Positions 18,313 through 26,487 of a DNA stretch of 64,000 nt are shown piece after piece (the first letter of the stretch is position 1; every line of letters begins with the position of its first letter). Made by a program: the position numbers and the translations under genes. This DNA is from Candidatus Latescibacterota bacterium (GTDB taxonomy: Bacteria > JAAXHH01), in the NCBI GenBank assembly GCA_022823465.1, contig JAJEHX010000033.1:1-64000 (forward strand), in the 5' to 3' direction. A model generated the notes under the pieces. That model searched no databases. It was not told the origin of the DNA and saw nothing but the letters and a program-made list of their open reading frames with translations.

Positions 18313-18357
18313 TAAATAAAAAATCCCCGTACCTGAACTGGGTCAGATACGGGGATG
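18313..18357 (-). terminator. Rho-independent terminator controlled by the cobalamin riboswitch
   Basis: Read on the minus strand, ATCCCCGTATCTGA (18356-18343) pairs with TTCAGGTACGGGGAT (18337-18323) around a five-base loop, with one mismatch. It is followed at once by TTTTTTATTTA. It lies between the B12 aptamer and the receptor start, the arrangement expected for premature termination when cobalamin is bound. Confidence 0.88.
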
Positions 18358-18374
18358 CCGTTTATCATCCTCGG

Positions 18375-18441
18375 AGCATGGCCTGCGCAAAACCACGCCC
18401 CGAGATCAGAGACCGGGGCGAGTACGCCTGATGGCCATGCT
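18375..18441 (-). ncRNA. extra long hairpin in the riboswitch leader
   Basis: A perfect 9 bp outer stem (AGCATGGCC at 18375-18383 with GGCCATGCT at 18433-18441) encloses a second perfect GC-rich stem (CGCCCCG at 18396-18402 with CGGGGCG at 18414-18420). It sits between the aptamer and the terminator and is not part of the usual cobalamin riboswitch core. Its role is unknown; it could be a spacer, processing site or second control hairpin. Confidence 0.6.
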
Positions 18442-18497
18442 TACTATTATCCATGTACACCGGACGACTTCAGTCCACGGAAGTCCCGATGAAAGCT

Positions 18498-18670
18498 ATG
18501 GGCAGGTCGGTCTTCTGGCTTCCGGATCAATCTACTCGCCGCGCCTTCCCATTCCAGTTGGAACAGTGGCTCGAGCCTTTTGGCTCTTGATGCGGCTTTC
18601 GTCCCCGGTCACAGCGACGGGTCCGCGACGGATTCGCACCGTCTTCCCAACTTCTCACCTGCTGCAGTCA
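18498..18670 (-). ncRNA. cobalamin (B12) riboswitch aptamer
   Basis: On the minus strand the conserved parts occur in order: P1 5' strand GCAGGT, then GGGAAGACGGTGCGAATCCG, CGCGGACCCGTCGCTGTGA, GCCACTG (L4/J region) and the B12 box AAGCCAGAAGACCGACCTGCC-like segment (about 18522-18502), whose ACCTGC closes P1. Core spacing is normal. It reads into the BtuB-like receptor gene through the terminator at 18313-18357. In known examples cobalamin binding switches the downstream gene off. Confidence 0.93.
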
Positions 18671-18707
18671 AGATAGTGCCGCTACGGAGAGAGATCAAAC
18701 GAAAAGA

Positions 18708-18980
18708 TCATGGCTTGTCATCAAAGTACGGGGAGCAGTTTTGTTTCCAGACCAGCCAGGTCCGATTACCGGCAGAAGCCGTTATTATGTGATCTTTGAA
18801 CTTGTCCGGGATATTGGTGGTTTTGCCATGTGGCCCGTCGCCCGTTACGAACAGATCGTCAAGCGTAGTCCTTTCATGAAACAACCTGCTCTTTCCTTCA
18901 TGCACGGCGTCCCTGATTTCTGAAATCGCCTGTCTGAATTCTTCTTCCATATCATCGGTTATGGCTTCTTTTTCCGACAT
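18708..18980 (-). CDS. small acidic protein, unknown function
   Basis: A 90-residue frame starting MSEKEAITDDMEEEF, with an amphipathic charged N-terminal half and a C-terminal half ending WLVWKQNCSPYFDDKP. GGGGGCAAGGAAT precedes the ATG. It begins 45 bp after the stop of the helix-hairpin-helix gene and ends just before the cobalamin riboswitch, so it is probably the last gene of the upstream operon. I recognise no domain. Base composition is lower in GC than its neighbours. It could be a chance frame; ribosome site and placement support it moderately. Confidence 0.45.
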   Translation of the reverse strand: MSEKEAITDDMEEEFRQAISEIRDAVHEGKSRLFHERTTLDDLFVTGDGPHGKTTNIPDKFKDHIITASAGNRTWLVWKQNCSPYFDDKP

Positions 18981-19025
18981 ATTCCTTGCCCCCTTGTACG
19001 CTTCCCACTGCCATTTAGTCTGCCA

Positions 19026-20681
19026 TCACCACCGGGCGTTCATTTGCAGAGTCCAGCGTGTTTCGACGAGGGGCACTTTGAGTTGATCGTAGCGGGTCTG
19101 GCGTGTCCGCGTGTAGCGCACCAGGGTGGATACCCCCGATCCTACAGGTCCGTATAAAAGGATCACCCATCTTTCGCGATGGTTGGATCTGAAAAGGGAG
19201 GTCGAGACCTCCGGCTCGGGAAACCCGGCCAGGACATACTCCCACTGTGCGGAAAAGGTTACGCGGTTCCTGGACCGGTATCGCATGTATAATCGCAGGT
19301 CGTGTACGGGCTTCAAACCGGACTGGCCGCGTCGTTCGTAGCGCGCACGCCACCGGATCCGGGCAGGCAGCCGCCAGGCCACCTGGCCCTGCCAGGTTTC
19401 CTCCAGGGACGGTCCGGCAACCCGTTGCTCATCCATTTCACGACGCCACACTCCGGAGAATAAGACGCCGCCGTTCATCCTGCGGCGTACACGAATGGTG
19501 CTGCGCCTGTACAGTTTCAGGTAGGTCAGTCGGGGCTCCACGCTCAGTTGAAGCGTGGTCCTGCGATCAGGTCTCCATCGCAGGAGCATACTCTGCCAGG
19601 ACCGTTCGGACTTTTCGATTAACCTGACATCGGGTTGGCGGTGGACTGTAAGCCCCCCATCCACGCGCTCCATGCTCCAGACCATGCCGCCCTGTACGGA
19701 CTGAGAACCGTCATCGTCGAGGGCCGTTTCGCCGAACAGGTTCATGCCGCCATAGAGAAGGTCCAGATCCGCGCCGACTAGTATGCGGCCTTCCGATTGA
19801 AGGGCCGAGAAACCGACTAGTCCGTTGCTTCGCTTCCAGCCCAGGCGGCCTCCGGATTCCCATCTTCCCGGTTTGGACCGTGAAAGGATGCCCGTCAGGA
19901 CAAACCCTCCGCGATTGAACTCCAGGGCCATGCCGTGCAGGGCGCCGGATGCGTAGGTCGTCCTCACGGGCCTCAGGCCCCGGCTGCGGCGTTTCACCGA
20001 CCCACTGAGACTGGCCGTTGAAGGCCGGATCGAATGGCTGCGCCACACCAGTCCCTGGCCGAAATCCATTTCATAGTATCCAAGGATCAGCCTTCGGGAA
20101 GCATCCGTCCCTCCGAATTCCACGTAGCCGGACCGCCACCTGGTTTCTCCTCCTCGGTCCCGGCGTTCCCCGCGGCCCCCCAGTTTGAATCTCCTGCCCA
20201 GTTCCAGGTCCGCCTGCAGACCCAGGGTACCGTTTCCTTTCGCATCCGGACGGTCGGTGCGGCTTCGCGCCAGCCGCCAGCGCCCTCCGGTTTGAATCGT
20301 GCGAACTTTCGCCACACGAATGAAGGGGCTGATCCGGGAAACCAGGTCCCGCGTGATACCGGAAACGCGTAAGAGGTCACCCGGGTCCGAGAAGGGGCCG
20401 TGTCGATCCCGCCAGGCAACGATCGCACCGGCAAGTTTCGGCGTGATCCACGGCAGTTGTTCCAGTTCGGTGCGTTGGACTCGATTGAGATCGAGCGGCG
20501 CGCGCCGCAGCGTTTCCAGAAGCGCGATATCCTCGGGGTCTATGTCTTCCGCGTCCCGGTCGACCAGGACGTCGATAGAATAGTCTACATCCTGCGCCAT
20601 GCCGGCCCCCGGGCAGATCAGCGCCGCCACGAAGGCAACTGCCGCCAGGATTTTCCTTGATTTACGTGTTATACCAGTCAT
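19026..20681 (-). CDS. helix-hairpin-helix protein with outer-membrane-barrel-like C-terminus
   Basis: A 551-residue protein. A signal peptide (about 1-29, ending GMAQ) is followed by a ComEA-like double helix-hairpin-helix (residues about 60-115: LDLNRVQRTELEQLPWI, LAGAIVAWRDRHGPFSD, DLLRVSGITRDL). Some 430 residues of alternating hydrophobic/aromatic strands rich in R, G and Y then follow, typical of an outer-membrane barrel. HhH domains usually bind DNA non-specifically. It starts one base after the stop of the PorV-like gene, so the two are translationally coupled. Similar HhH-plus-barrel proteins occur in Bacteroidota and relatives with unproven function; a DNA-uptake role is speculation. 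Confidence 0.75.
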   Translation of the reverse strand: MTGITRKSRKILAAVAFVAALICPGAGMAQDVDYSIDVLVDRDAEDIDPEDIALLETLRRAPLDLNRVQRTELEQLPWITPKLAGAIVAWRDRHGPFSDPGDLLRVSGITRDLVSRISPFIRVAKVRTIQTGGRWRLARSRTDRPDAKGNGTLGLQADLELGRRFKLGGRGERRDRGGETRWRSGYVEFGGTDASRRLILGYYEMDFGQGLVWRSHSIRPSTASLSGSVKRRSRGLRPVRTTYASGALHGMALEFNRGGFVLTGILSRSKPGRWESGGRLGWKRSNGLVGFSALQSEGRILVGADLDLLYGGMNLFGETALDDDGSQSVQGGMVWSMERVDGGLTVHRQPDVRLIEKSERSWQSMLLRWRPDRRTTLQLSVEPRLTYLKLYRRSTIRVRRRMNGGVLFSGVWRREMDEQRVAGPSLEETWQGQVAWRLPARIRWRARYERRGQSGLKPVHDLRLYMRYRSRNRVTFSAQWEYVLAGFPEPEVSTSLFRSNHRERWVILLYGPVGSGVSTLVRYTRTRQTRYDQLKVPLVETRWTLQMNARW

Positions 20682-20682
20682 T

Positions 20683-21492
20683 TCAGCCGAACTCCATGGT
20701 GAGTGAAAACCGATGCGTGATACCCAGCAGGGAGTGAGACGACAGGGCGTAGTCGGTTTTCAGGTGTCCCTTTTCGAAGCCCAGGCCGATGTAGAACAGG
20801 GATGGATCGGTAGTCAGCCCCGCACGGAACGTAACGAACTCGGCCAACCTGAATTCCTGCCCCACCCTTGTGGTGTAGCCATGGCGGGGATGACGGTCGA
20901 GTTGGAAGGAAACCGTCAGCCGGTCTCCCGTCCTGCTCAGCCCCGCCTGGATGATGCGGGGGGGCTCCGCCGCAGGGCCCGATTCCGTTAAGCGGCCGAC
21001 GGCATGGGCCATCGCGCCGAGACGTAGATCGTACGGCAGATCTACGAGGACGCCCGTGTCCAGCACGACGGCGGAAGCGCCCTCGTAGTTCCTGACGGAA
21101 AGGCTCATCCTGCGAAACGCCAGCCCCGCACGGATTCGTCTGCCGATGGATCGTCCGTAGGAAAGGCCGAAACCCCCCTCCCGATACAGTGAGCTTCCGA
21201 GACCGTGGTAAAACAGCCCGAAGTGGCCGAGGCCCGTCGGCGCGACCCCGGAAACGCTTATCTGGGCCAGTTCTTTCATTCCGAAGAGCCTCGTATAGTA
21301 GCTCGTCAACGCGAACCGGTCGACCTGCGACATACCGGCCGGATTGAGGAAGGACGCTTCGGCGTCGTCCGCGACGGCCACGAAAGCGCCCGCCATGCCG
21401 ACCGGTCTCGCCCCGGCGTAAACCGGTTCGAATGCGCTCCATGCCGTACCGGGCGTCGCAAGAAGTAACAACAGCGGTAGTATCCGTTTCAT
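20683..21492 (-). CDS. PorV/FadL-like outer-membrane beta-barrel protein
   Basis: A 269-residue protein with a clean signal peptide (MKRILPLLLLLATPGTAWS). It then has the PorV/UPF0164-type opening (ARPVGMAGAFVAVADDAEASFLNPAGM), in which NPAG is diagnostic of FadL/PorV-type barrels. Alternating strands follow to a C-terminal FSLTMEFG. ATG 21492 is chosen because GGGGAGAACAA precedes it; the longer upstream frame has no such site. It is directly followed by the HhH-barrel gene. PorV-like proteins act in surface protein export in Bacteroidota; the role here is unknown. Confidence 0.78.
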   Translation of the reverse strand: MKRILPLLLLLATPGTAWSAFEPVYAGARPVGMAGAFVAVADDAEASFLNPAGMSQVDRFALTSYYTRLFGMKELAQISVSGVAPTGLGHFGLFYHGLGSSLYREGGFGLSYGRSIGRRIRAGLAFRRMSLSVRNYEGASAVVLDTGVLVDLPYDLRLGAMAHAVGRLTESGPAAEPPRIIQAGLSRTGDRLTVSFQLDRHPRHGYTTRVGQEFRLAEFVTFRAGLTTDPSLFYIGLGFEKGHLKTDYALSSHSLLGITHRFSLTMEFG

Positions 21493-21622
21493 TTGTTCTC
21501 CCCTTCTAGAAGTGATCGACTTGAATCTCGTTTTCTGGCGCCACAACCCAACAGTCGGAAGCTGGCCCGTAAATCTCGTGTTTACCGACCGAATGTCGCC
21601 CCGCCCGCGGCCCAATCTCGTG

Positions 21623-21650
21623 TTGACACCCACCCCTGATCCCGTATATT
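21623..21650 (+). promoter_or_regulatory. sigma-70-type promoter of tRNA-Arg(TCT)
   Basis: A perfect -35 box TTGACA (21623-21628) and TATATT (21645-21650) are 16 bp apart. Transcription would start near 21657, about 5 nt before the tRNA. Confidence 0.7.
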
Positions 21651-21661
21651 GGTGGTGGTGC

Positions 21662-21735
21662 GCCCCAGTAGCTCAGTTGGACAGAGCATCGGACTTCTAA
21701 TCCGAGGGTCGCAGGTTCGAATCCTGCCTGGGGTA
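21662..21735 (+). tRNA. tRNA-Arg (anticodon TCT)
   Basis: A full cloverleaf is visible: acceptor GCCCCAG paired with CTGGGGT (one G-U), D-arm GCTC/GAGC, anticodon stem TCGGA/TCCGA with loop CTTCTAA (anticodon TCT, reads AGA), and T-arm GCAGG-TTCGAAT-CCTGC. The discriminator is A and CCA is not encoded. Its 3' end (GCCTGGGGTAT, 21726-21736) recurs at 24221-24231, so it is the probable attachment site of the adjoining restriction-modification island. Confidence 0.97.
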
Positions 21736-21812
21736 TCACTACCTCCTTATAGACGTGTTATTCGTATCTGTACCAACATTCATACCATCAACGTGCGGTT
21801 CAGTCGTGAGGA

Positions 21813-22439
21813 ATGAATTTGAGTCATCCTTTAACGGATTTTCTCGAAGAAAAAAAGTTTGGGACCATATTAGCCGACCCGCCCTGGCGTTTTGTCAATC
21901 GAACGGGTAAGGTCGCTCCGGAGCACCGTAGATTGTCCCGATACGATACGCTCACTGTTGCGGAGATCGCGGCGATCCCGGTCGTGGAGCATATGGCCGA
22001 TGTTGCACACTGTTATCTTTGGGTTCCAAATGCGTTACTACCTGACGGATTAAGCGTGCTCAAGGCTTGGGGGTTTGATTACAAGACCAATCTCATTTGG
22101 CACAAAATCCGTAAGGATGGAGGATCAGATGGGCGAGGCGTGGGATTCTACTTTCGTAACGTGACTGAAATGATTCTGTTCGGTGTACGTGGGAAGAAAG
22201 CTCGAACGCTCGACCCCGGACGTAGACAGGTGAATTTGTTCTCTAGTCGTAAACGAGAACATTCCCGGAAACCCGATGAACTGTACGAGATAATCGAGAA
22301 TTGCAGTAGGGGGCCGTATATAGAACTATTTAGTCGTGGCGTTCGGGATAACTGGACTGTATGGGGTGACCAGGCAGATTCGGAATACGAACCTGATTGG
22401 CCTACATATGGTTATAACTCTTCGGCTTCTACATCTTGA
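21813..22439 (+). CDS. MT-A70 family DNA adenine methyltransferase (type II RM)
   Basis: A 208-residue SAM-dependent N6-adenine methylase of the MT-A70 fold. The catalytic motif DPPW is at residues 22-25 (FGTILADPPWRF). The later conserved stretch WGFDYKTNLIWHK and the SAM-binding-end motif GPYIELFSRG also fit. It protects host DNA from the nuclease encoded directly behind it. The next gene's TTG start overlaps its TGA stop. Codon use is AT-rich compared with flanking genes. The target site is not readable from sequence; BstYI/BglII relatives cut RGATCY or AGATCT. Confidence 0.88.
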   Translation: MNLSHPLTDFLEEKKFGTILADPPWRFVNRTGKVAPEHRRLSRYDTLTVAEIAAIPVVEHMADVAHCYLWVPNALLPDGLSVLKAWGFDYKTNLIWHKIRKDGGSDGRGVGFYFRNVTEMILFGVRGKKARTLDPGRRQVNLFSSRKREHSRKPDELYEIIENCSRGPYIELFSRGVRDNWTVWGDQADSEYEPDWPTYGYNSSASTS

Positions 22440-23170
22440 ACCTATCCGATCTCGAAAGTACAGGTTTCAACATACATGTCGTGAATCATGCGGAGGCAGT
22501 GCTCACCCAGGATTTCCCCGGTCCATTGGAAGAGCTATGCAATGTTCTTCAGGATCTCCGAATAGCTGACGTGGAGTTGATTCGTAGTGGTGGCGGAGAG
22601 GCTCCCTTTACTCAACGACTACGTAGGTCGCTTTCCAGTATTTCCTGGCCAAAGACCCAAATCTTCATAGAGAAGATCATTGATGGTACGCCAAAAGCAG
22701 CGACTACCCATGAGATTGACCATGTTCGGGAAACCGAAAATGGGAAAATCGCCTTGGAAATCGAGTGGAACAACAAGGACCCGTTCTTTGATCGAGATCT
22801 GGAGAACTTTCAACGCCTCCATAGCGAAGGCGCCATCAGCGTTGGTGTGATCGTGACCCGTGGCCGGTCATTGCAAGACGATCTCCAACAAATCGTAAAG
22901 TCGTGCGCGGACCGCTTCGGTGTTCGCAGATTCGAAGATCTGCAACTTCTGTTTAATCTGAGACCCACTACGCGACAACGAAGGTCTGTGCAGGATGGTG
23001 GGAGAGATTTCGTAACGGACTGGTCGAGGATGTTTGTACAGGACAAGTTCGGACGTGCAACAACACACTGGGACAAACTAATGGAACGAGTGGATCGAGG
23101 GGTCGGCAATCCGTGTCCGTTGCTATTGATTGGATTACCGAGTTCTAAAATCACTAGATCGTTACAATAG
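22436..23170 (+). CDS. BglII/BstYI-family type II restriction endonuclease
   Basis: A 244-residue protein. The central segment EIDHVRE (D95) then KIALEIEWNNKDPFFDRDL (E108, E110) gives the acidic metal-binding cluster of PD-(D/E)xK-type enzymes of the BglII/BstYI group. FQRLHSEGAISVGVIVTRG follows as in that family. The TTG start (22436) overlaps the methylase stop by 4 bp (TTGA), which fits translational coupling. It should cut unmethylated DNA at the site protected by the methylase. The length is somewhat larger than BstYI/BglII cores, with an extra C-terminal tail of unknown role. Confidence 0.83.
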   Translation: MNLSDLESTGFNIHVVNHAEAVLTQDFPGPLEELCNVLQDLRIADVELIRSGGGEAPFTQRLRRSLSSISWPKTQIFIEKIIDGTPKAATTHEIDHVRETENGKIALEIEWNNKDPFFDRDLENFQRLHSEGAISVGVIVTRGRSLQDDLQQIVKSCADRFGVRRFEDLQLLFNLRPTTRQRRSVQDGGRDFVTDWSRMFVQDKFGRATTHWDKLMERVDRGVGNPCPLLLIGLPSSKITRSLQ

Positions 23171-23370
23171 AATCTTATGACCTGACACCCCGAAACTCAC
23201 TATCTCACCTCTGACGACTCCCTCCATCATTAATTCGAACCCTTCCCTCTTGGCCAAATTGGACGACACAGGATGGCATGATCGTAGATCCTACGCAAAT
23301 TGTAGCGCGTGGATATCACACAGACTGTAGATCAAAGCCAACTTCGATCTGTAGGTTTTGGAAATAGAAA

Positions 23371-24132
23371 ATGAACGATCCACACGTGGTTGCTCTGAAT
23401 TACCGTATTACACACGGAAAACACTTCAACTACGATGACGCAGAAGAGTTTGAAGATAATACTTCACCAGATTTCTGCCTGAAGGTTAAAGATAAGAAAG
23501 TGAGATTTGAGTTAAAGAAACATTACGCCACCGAGGATGACGCTAAGGCAAGTCTAAAAGATTTCGTACGCCAGTGGGAATTTGAAGCGTGCCTTGAATA
23601 TGGCCCAGATAGCTTCGGGCTGACTTACGACGATTATGAAATCATTGACCGAAATCCGCCTACTACGAAACCCGACGTGGATGTGATTCAAATACACGAA
23701 CGTATTTCAGTAAGTGATAATCTCGAAATTACCACTCGTATGTTAAAGTTCCCGTCTCCACCATCAGACGTGTCCGTCAATGCCGACGACCCCGACACTA
23801 ACACGATGTTTGAACGTTTAATGAACTGTCAACGTGGTAAAGAACCGGTTACGAGCATGGCTAATTTCTGCCTGACGGTTATAGAGGGTCTTTTTGATCG
23901 TGGCAAACGAAAAAAGGCGGCAAGTCATTTCAAAATCAACTTAGATACCTTAAAGAGAATCGGAGATCTATGCGCCAATAAAGGCGGACCTCTGGGAGCC
24001 CGAAAACGAACTGGAATTCGTAATGATTTAACAACTGAGGAACGGGAGTGGCTCGTTAAGAGCGTCAAAGAGATAATCTGCAGAGTAGCGAAAAAAGCCC
24101 ACAATTCAAAGAACCGAGGAAATTCCTTTTAA
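23371..24132 (+). CDS. unknown protein of the RM island
   Basis: A 253-residue acidic/basic mixed protein with no signal or membrane segments. The N-terminal part has MNDPHVVALNYRITHGKHFNY and a nuclease-fold-like strand pair (DFCLKVKDKKVRFELKKHY), where D and E-x-K could be a degenerate PD-(D/E)xK core. The C-terminal half is helical and lysine-rich (TSMANFCLTVIEGLF, LTTEEREWLVKSVKEIICR) and resembles a winged-helix or protein-interaction tail. It is separated by 200 bp from the restriction gene and shares the AT-rich composition. I do not recognise a named family. Confidence 0.65.
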   Translation: MNDPHVVALNYRITHGKHFNYDDAEEFEDNTSPDFCLKVKDKKVRFELKKHYATEDDAKASLKDFVRQWEFEACLEYGPDSFGLTYDDYEIIDRNPPTTKPDVDVIQIHERISVSDNLEITTRMLKFPSPPSDVSVNADDPDTNTMFERLMNCQRGKEPVTSMANFCLTVIEGLFDRGKRKKAASHFKINLDTLKRIGDLCANKGGPLGARKRTGIRNDLTTEEREWLVKSVKEIICRVAKKAHNSKNRGNSF

Positions 24133-24299
24133 TCATTTGGAGTTGACCCTGTTCAGCGGACAAATTATCTCTTGTGTTCAACCAGTATCATTGCATCATA
24201 AAGCCGTAGTTACGATGGTGGCCTGGGGTATGGGAATCGGGCGGTCAGCACGGCCTGCGTAGTACGCGCACTGCTTGCGCCGGTTCCCAGTCCCCCCGT

Positions 24300-24373
24300 G
24301 CGTCCGTAGCTCAGCTGGATAGAGCAACTGACTTCGGATCAGTAGGTCGGGGGTTCGAATCCCTCCGGGCGTA
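24300..24373 (+). tRNA. tRNA-Arg (anticodon TCG)
   Basis: A cloverleaf with acceptor GCGTCCG/CGGGCGT (two G-U pairs), D-arm GCTC/GAGC, anticodon stem ACTGA/TCAGT with loop CTTCGGA (anticodon TCG, reads CGA), and T-arm GGGGG-TTCGAAT-CCCTC. The discriminator is A and CCA is not encoded. It follows the right end of the RM island by 69 bp and precedes a Gfo/Idh oxidoreductase gene by 81 bp. Confidence 0.95.
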
Positions 24374-24454
24374 TTCACTTCATCGACATCCCCATCTGTC
24401 GCAACGATACCAGGGCATCGATTCCGAGGCATTGATTGCCGGGAAGGAACGTCT

Positions 24455-25540
24455 ATGGACCGCATCAGGATTGGCGTGATCGGCTGCGGTGCGATCGCCC
24501 AGATCCAGCATCTGCCCCATATCGCCGAACTGCGAGACCGGTACGAGTTGACCGGGCTCTGCGACGCGTCCGCGAAGCTGGTCGACTTTATCGGAGAAAT
24601 GTACCACGTTCCCGTACGCGCCCGCGTCATGCGCTACCAGGACCTCCTCGACCTCGACCTGGACGCGGTGCTGCTCTGCTTCGCCGACCCCAAGACCGAT
24701 GCGGCCGTCGCCGCGCTGAACGCGGGGAAACATGTATTCATCGAAAAACCCATGTGCTTCTCGGTGCAGGAAGCGGACCGGATCATCGGGGCCGCCGAGG
24801 CTTCCGGCAAGACGCTGATGGTCGGGTACATGAAACAGCACGACCCGGGATACCAGTTCGCGCGGAACGAAGTCCTCGCCATGCCCGATATCCGCTTCAT
24901 CCAGGTGAACCACCTCCACTGCGGCAACGACCGCCACCTGAGGGAATTCACGCTGTATGCATTCGACGATATCCCGGGCGAGGTGATCGAGGATACGGCA
25001 CGGAGACGGGAACAGGCCATCCGGGATGCCATCGGCGACGCGCCGGAGGCCGCGCGCCGCATCTTCTTCTCGCTCTCCGGCAGCATGATCCACGACATCA
25101 GCAGCCTGCGTGGGATGTTCGGCCCGCCGGAACGGGTGGTCAGCGCCGAAGTGTGGCGGGGAGGCTCGAGCGTGACGACGGTGCTGGCCTACGAAAACGA
25201 CGCCCGCTGCGCGGCGACCTGGACCAGCCTGCCCGAACTGCATGATTTCCGGGAAACCCTGGAAGTCTTTGGCGCGGGACGGCGTGTGGGCATCCGATTC
25301 CCCACGGGATTCGACCGGGGACTGCCGTCGCCCGTCACCGTGCAGGGCATGGACGGCGAACAGCCCTGGAAGAAGGAAATCGTCGTCAACAAGCAGAACG
25401 CCTTCAAGCTGGAGCTGATCCATTTTCACGAATGCCTCGTAAACGGGGCGAAACCCATCACCGACGGATACGGCGCCCGGCAGGACCATGCGCTGTGCCG
25501 GGACATCGTTCACGCCTACATGCGGGCCAATCCATCATGA
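24455..25540 (+). CDS. Gfo/Idh/MocA family oxidoreductase
   Basis: A 361-residue NAD(P)-dependent oxidoreductase. The Rossmann motif GVIGCGAIAQIQHLP and the catalytic-lysine motif HVFIEKPMCFSVQEAD are present, followed by the GFO/IDH/MocA C-terminal alpha/beta sheet. Such enzymes oxidise or reduce sugars, cyclitols or biliverdin-like rings. ATG 24455 follows AAGGAACGTCT. The stop overlaps the start of the next gene (ATGA), so the two are translationally coupled. As first gene after the tRNA it appears to open the 24.4-32.1 kb sugar/cyclitol cluster. Confidence 0.92.
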   Translation: MDRIRIGVIGCGAIAQIQHLPHIAELRDRYELTGLCDASAKLVDFIGEMYHVPVRARVMRYQDLLDLDLDAVLLCFADPKTDAAVAALNAGKHVFIEKPMCFSVQEADRIIGAAEASGKTLMVGYMKQHDPGYQFARNEVLAMPDIRFIQVNHLHCGNDRHLREFTLYAFDDIPGEVIEDTARRREQAIRDAIGDAPEAARRIFFSLSGSMIHDISSLRGMFGPPERVVSAEVWRGGSSVTTVLAYENDARCAATWTSLPELHDFRETLEVFGAGRRVGIRFPTGFDRGLPSPVTVQGMDGEQPWKKEIVVNKQNAFKLELIHFHECLVNGAKPITDGYGARQDHALCRDIVHAYMRANPS

Positions 25541-26469
25541 AAATCGTCTTCTGTACCCTCACGTTGAGCGGTTACCGTTCACCCGAAGCCGCGGATCGGG
25601 GTTATCCCCTGGCCGACGAACGCAAACCCGTGTGGGACTGGCTCGTCCGTCACGGATTCGACGGGATCGACCTGGGCGAGACCTGGTTCAACTTCTACGA
25701 CGCGCCGGACGAAGCGCTGGTCGAACTGGGCGAGGAGGCGCGCGGCCACGGACTCGAAATCGGTGGGCTGACCGTGCTGAGGAAGATCATCACCTGGCCG
25801 GCCCCGGAGGAGGTCCGGGCGACGAACCGGGGTTTGCTTTCCAGGGCGGTGAAAGCGGCCCAGCTCGCCGGTGCGCCGCTGGTCAACATGTCCATCTCGC
25901 CGCAGCCCTGGGAAGTGGGCGTGCGCGAGCAGGACCTCCGGGGACAGTCCGATCCGGTGGGCAGCAGCCTGAGGGCGCGGGACGAAGACTACGAAGAAGC
26001 CGCCGCCGCGTTGAAGGCGCTCGCGCAGGAGGCCGAGCCGGAGGGCACCGAACTGACGCTGGAACTCCACCAGAACAGCATTGTGGACACCCCGGAGGGC
26101 ATGCTGCGGCTCATCGATCTCGTCGGCCATCCCCTGATCAAGGCGAATCCGGACCTCGGCAATTTCTATTTCGCCTACGCGACGCCCGAAGGCGGATGGG
26201 ACGACGTGTGCCGCATGCTGGCGCCTCACACGAACTTCTGGCACGTCAAGAACATACAGCGGATCTACTTCCAGGAGGAAGACCGCGCCCAGCACATCAA
26301 CGCGCCCCTTGGCGAGGGCATGATCGACTATCGCCGGGCGCTCGGGATCATGCGGGACGGCGGATTCGACGGGTACATCAGCATCGAGCTGGCCACGGGC
26401 GCCGATCCCTTCAACGCGATCCTGTCCGGCAAACGGTACCTGGACGAAATGATGCGGGACGAGATCTGA
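25537..26469 (+). CDS. sugar phosphate isomerase/epimerase (AP endonuclease 2 fold)
   Basis: A 310-residue TIM barrel of the xylose-isomerase-like family. Metal-ligand regions visible include LTLELHQNSIVD, KANPDLGNF, TNFWHVKNI and DGYISIELATG. It probably isomerises or epimerises a keto-sugar or cyclitol intermediate. The ATG at 25537 shares bases with the preceding Gfo/Idh stop (ATGA), so it is coupled to that dehydrogenase. Longer in-frame starts lie inside the upstream gene and are disfavoured. Confidence 0.88.
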   Translation: MKIVFCTLTLSGYRSPEAADRGYPLADERKPVWDWLVRHGFDGIDLGETWFNFYDAPDEALVELGEEARGHGLEIGGLTVLRKIITWPAPEEVRATNRGLLSRAVKAAQLAGAPLVNMSISPQPWEVGVREQDLRGQSDPVGSSLRARDEDYEEAAAALKALAQEAEPEGTELTLELHQNSIVDTPEGMLRLIDLVGHPLIKANPDLGNFYFAYATPEGGWDDVCRMLAPHTNFWHVKNIQRIYFQEEDRAQHINAPLGEGMIDYRRALGIMRDGGFDGYISIELATGADPFNAILSGKRYLDEMMRDEI

Positions 26470-26487
26470 CACGCCGATGCGCTTCTC

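Larger units (their letters stand above)
21726..24231. mobile_element. restriction-modification mini-island flanked by an 11 bp direct repeat
   Basis: GCCTGGGGTAT occurs at the 3' end of tRNA-Arg(TCT) (21726-21736) and again at 24221-24231. The DNA between is clearly AT-richer than both sides and carries an N6-adenine methylase, its restriction enzyme and one unknown gene. There is no integrase or transposase, so if it moved by site-specific recombination the enzyme acted in trans or was lost. The second tRNA-Arg starts 69 bp past the right-hand repeat. Confidence 0.55.

Noticed and set aside
24232-24295. degraded tRNA or terminator beside the right island repeat
   Set aside because: GGGAATCGGGCG and CGCCGGTTCCC can pair imperfectly, but there is no T-run and no cloverleaf. 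It is left unannotated.
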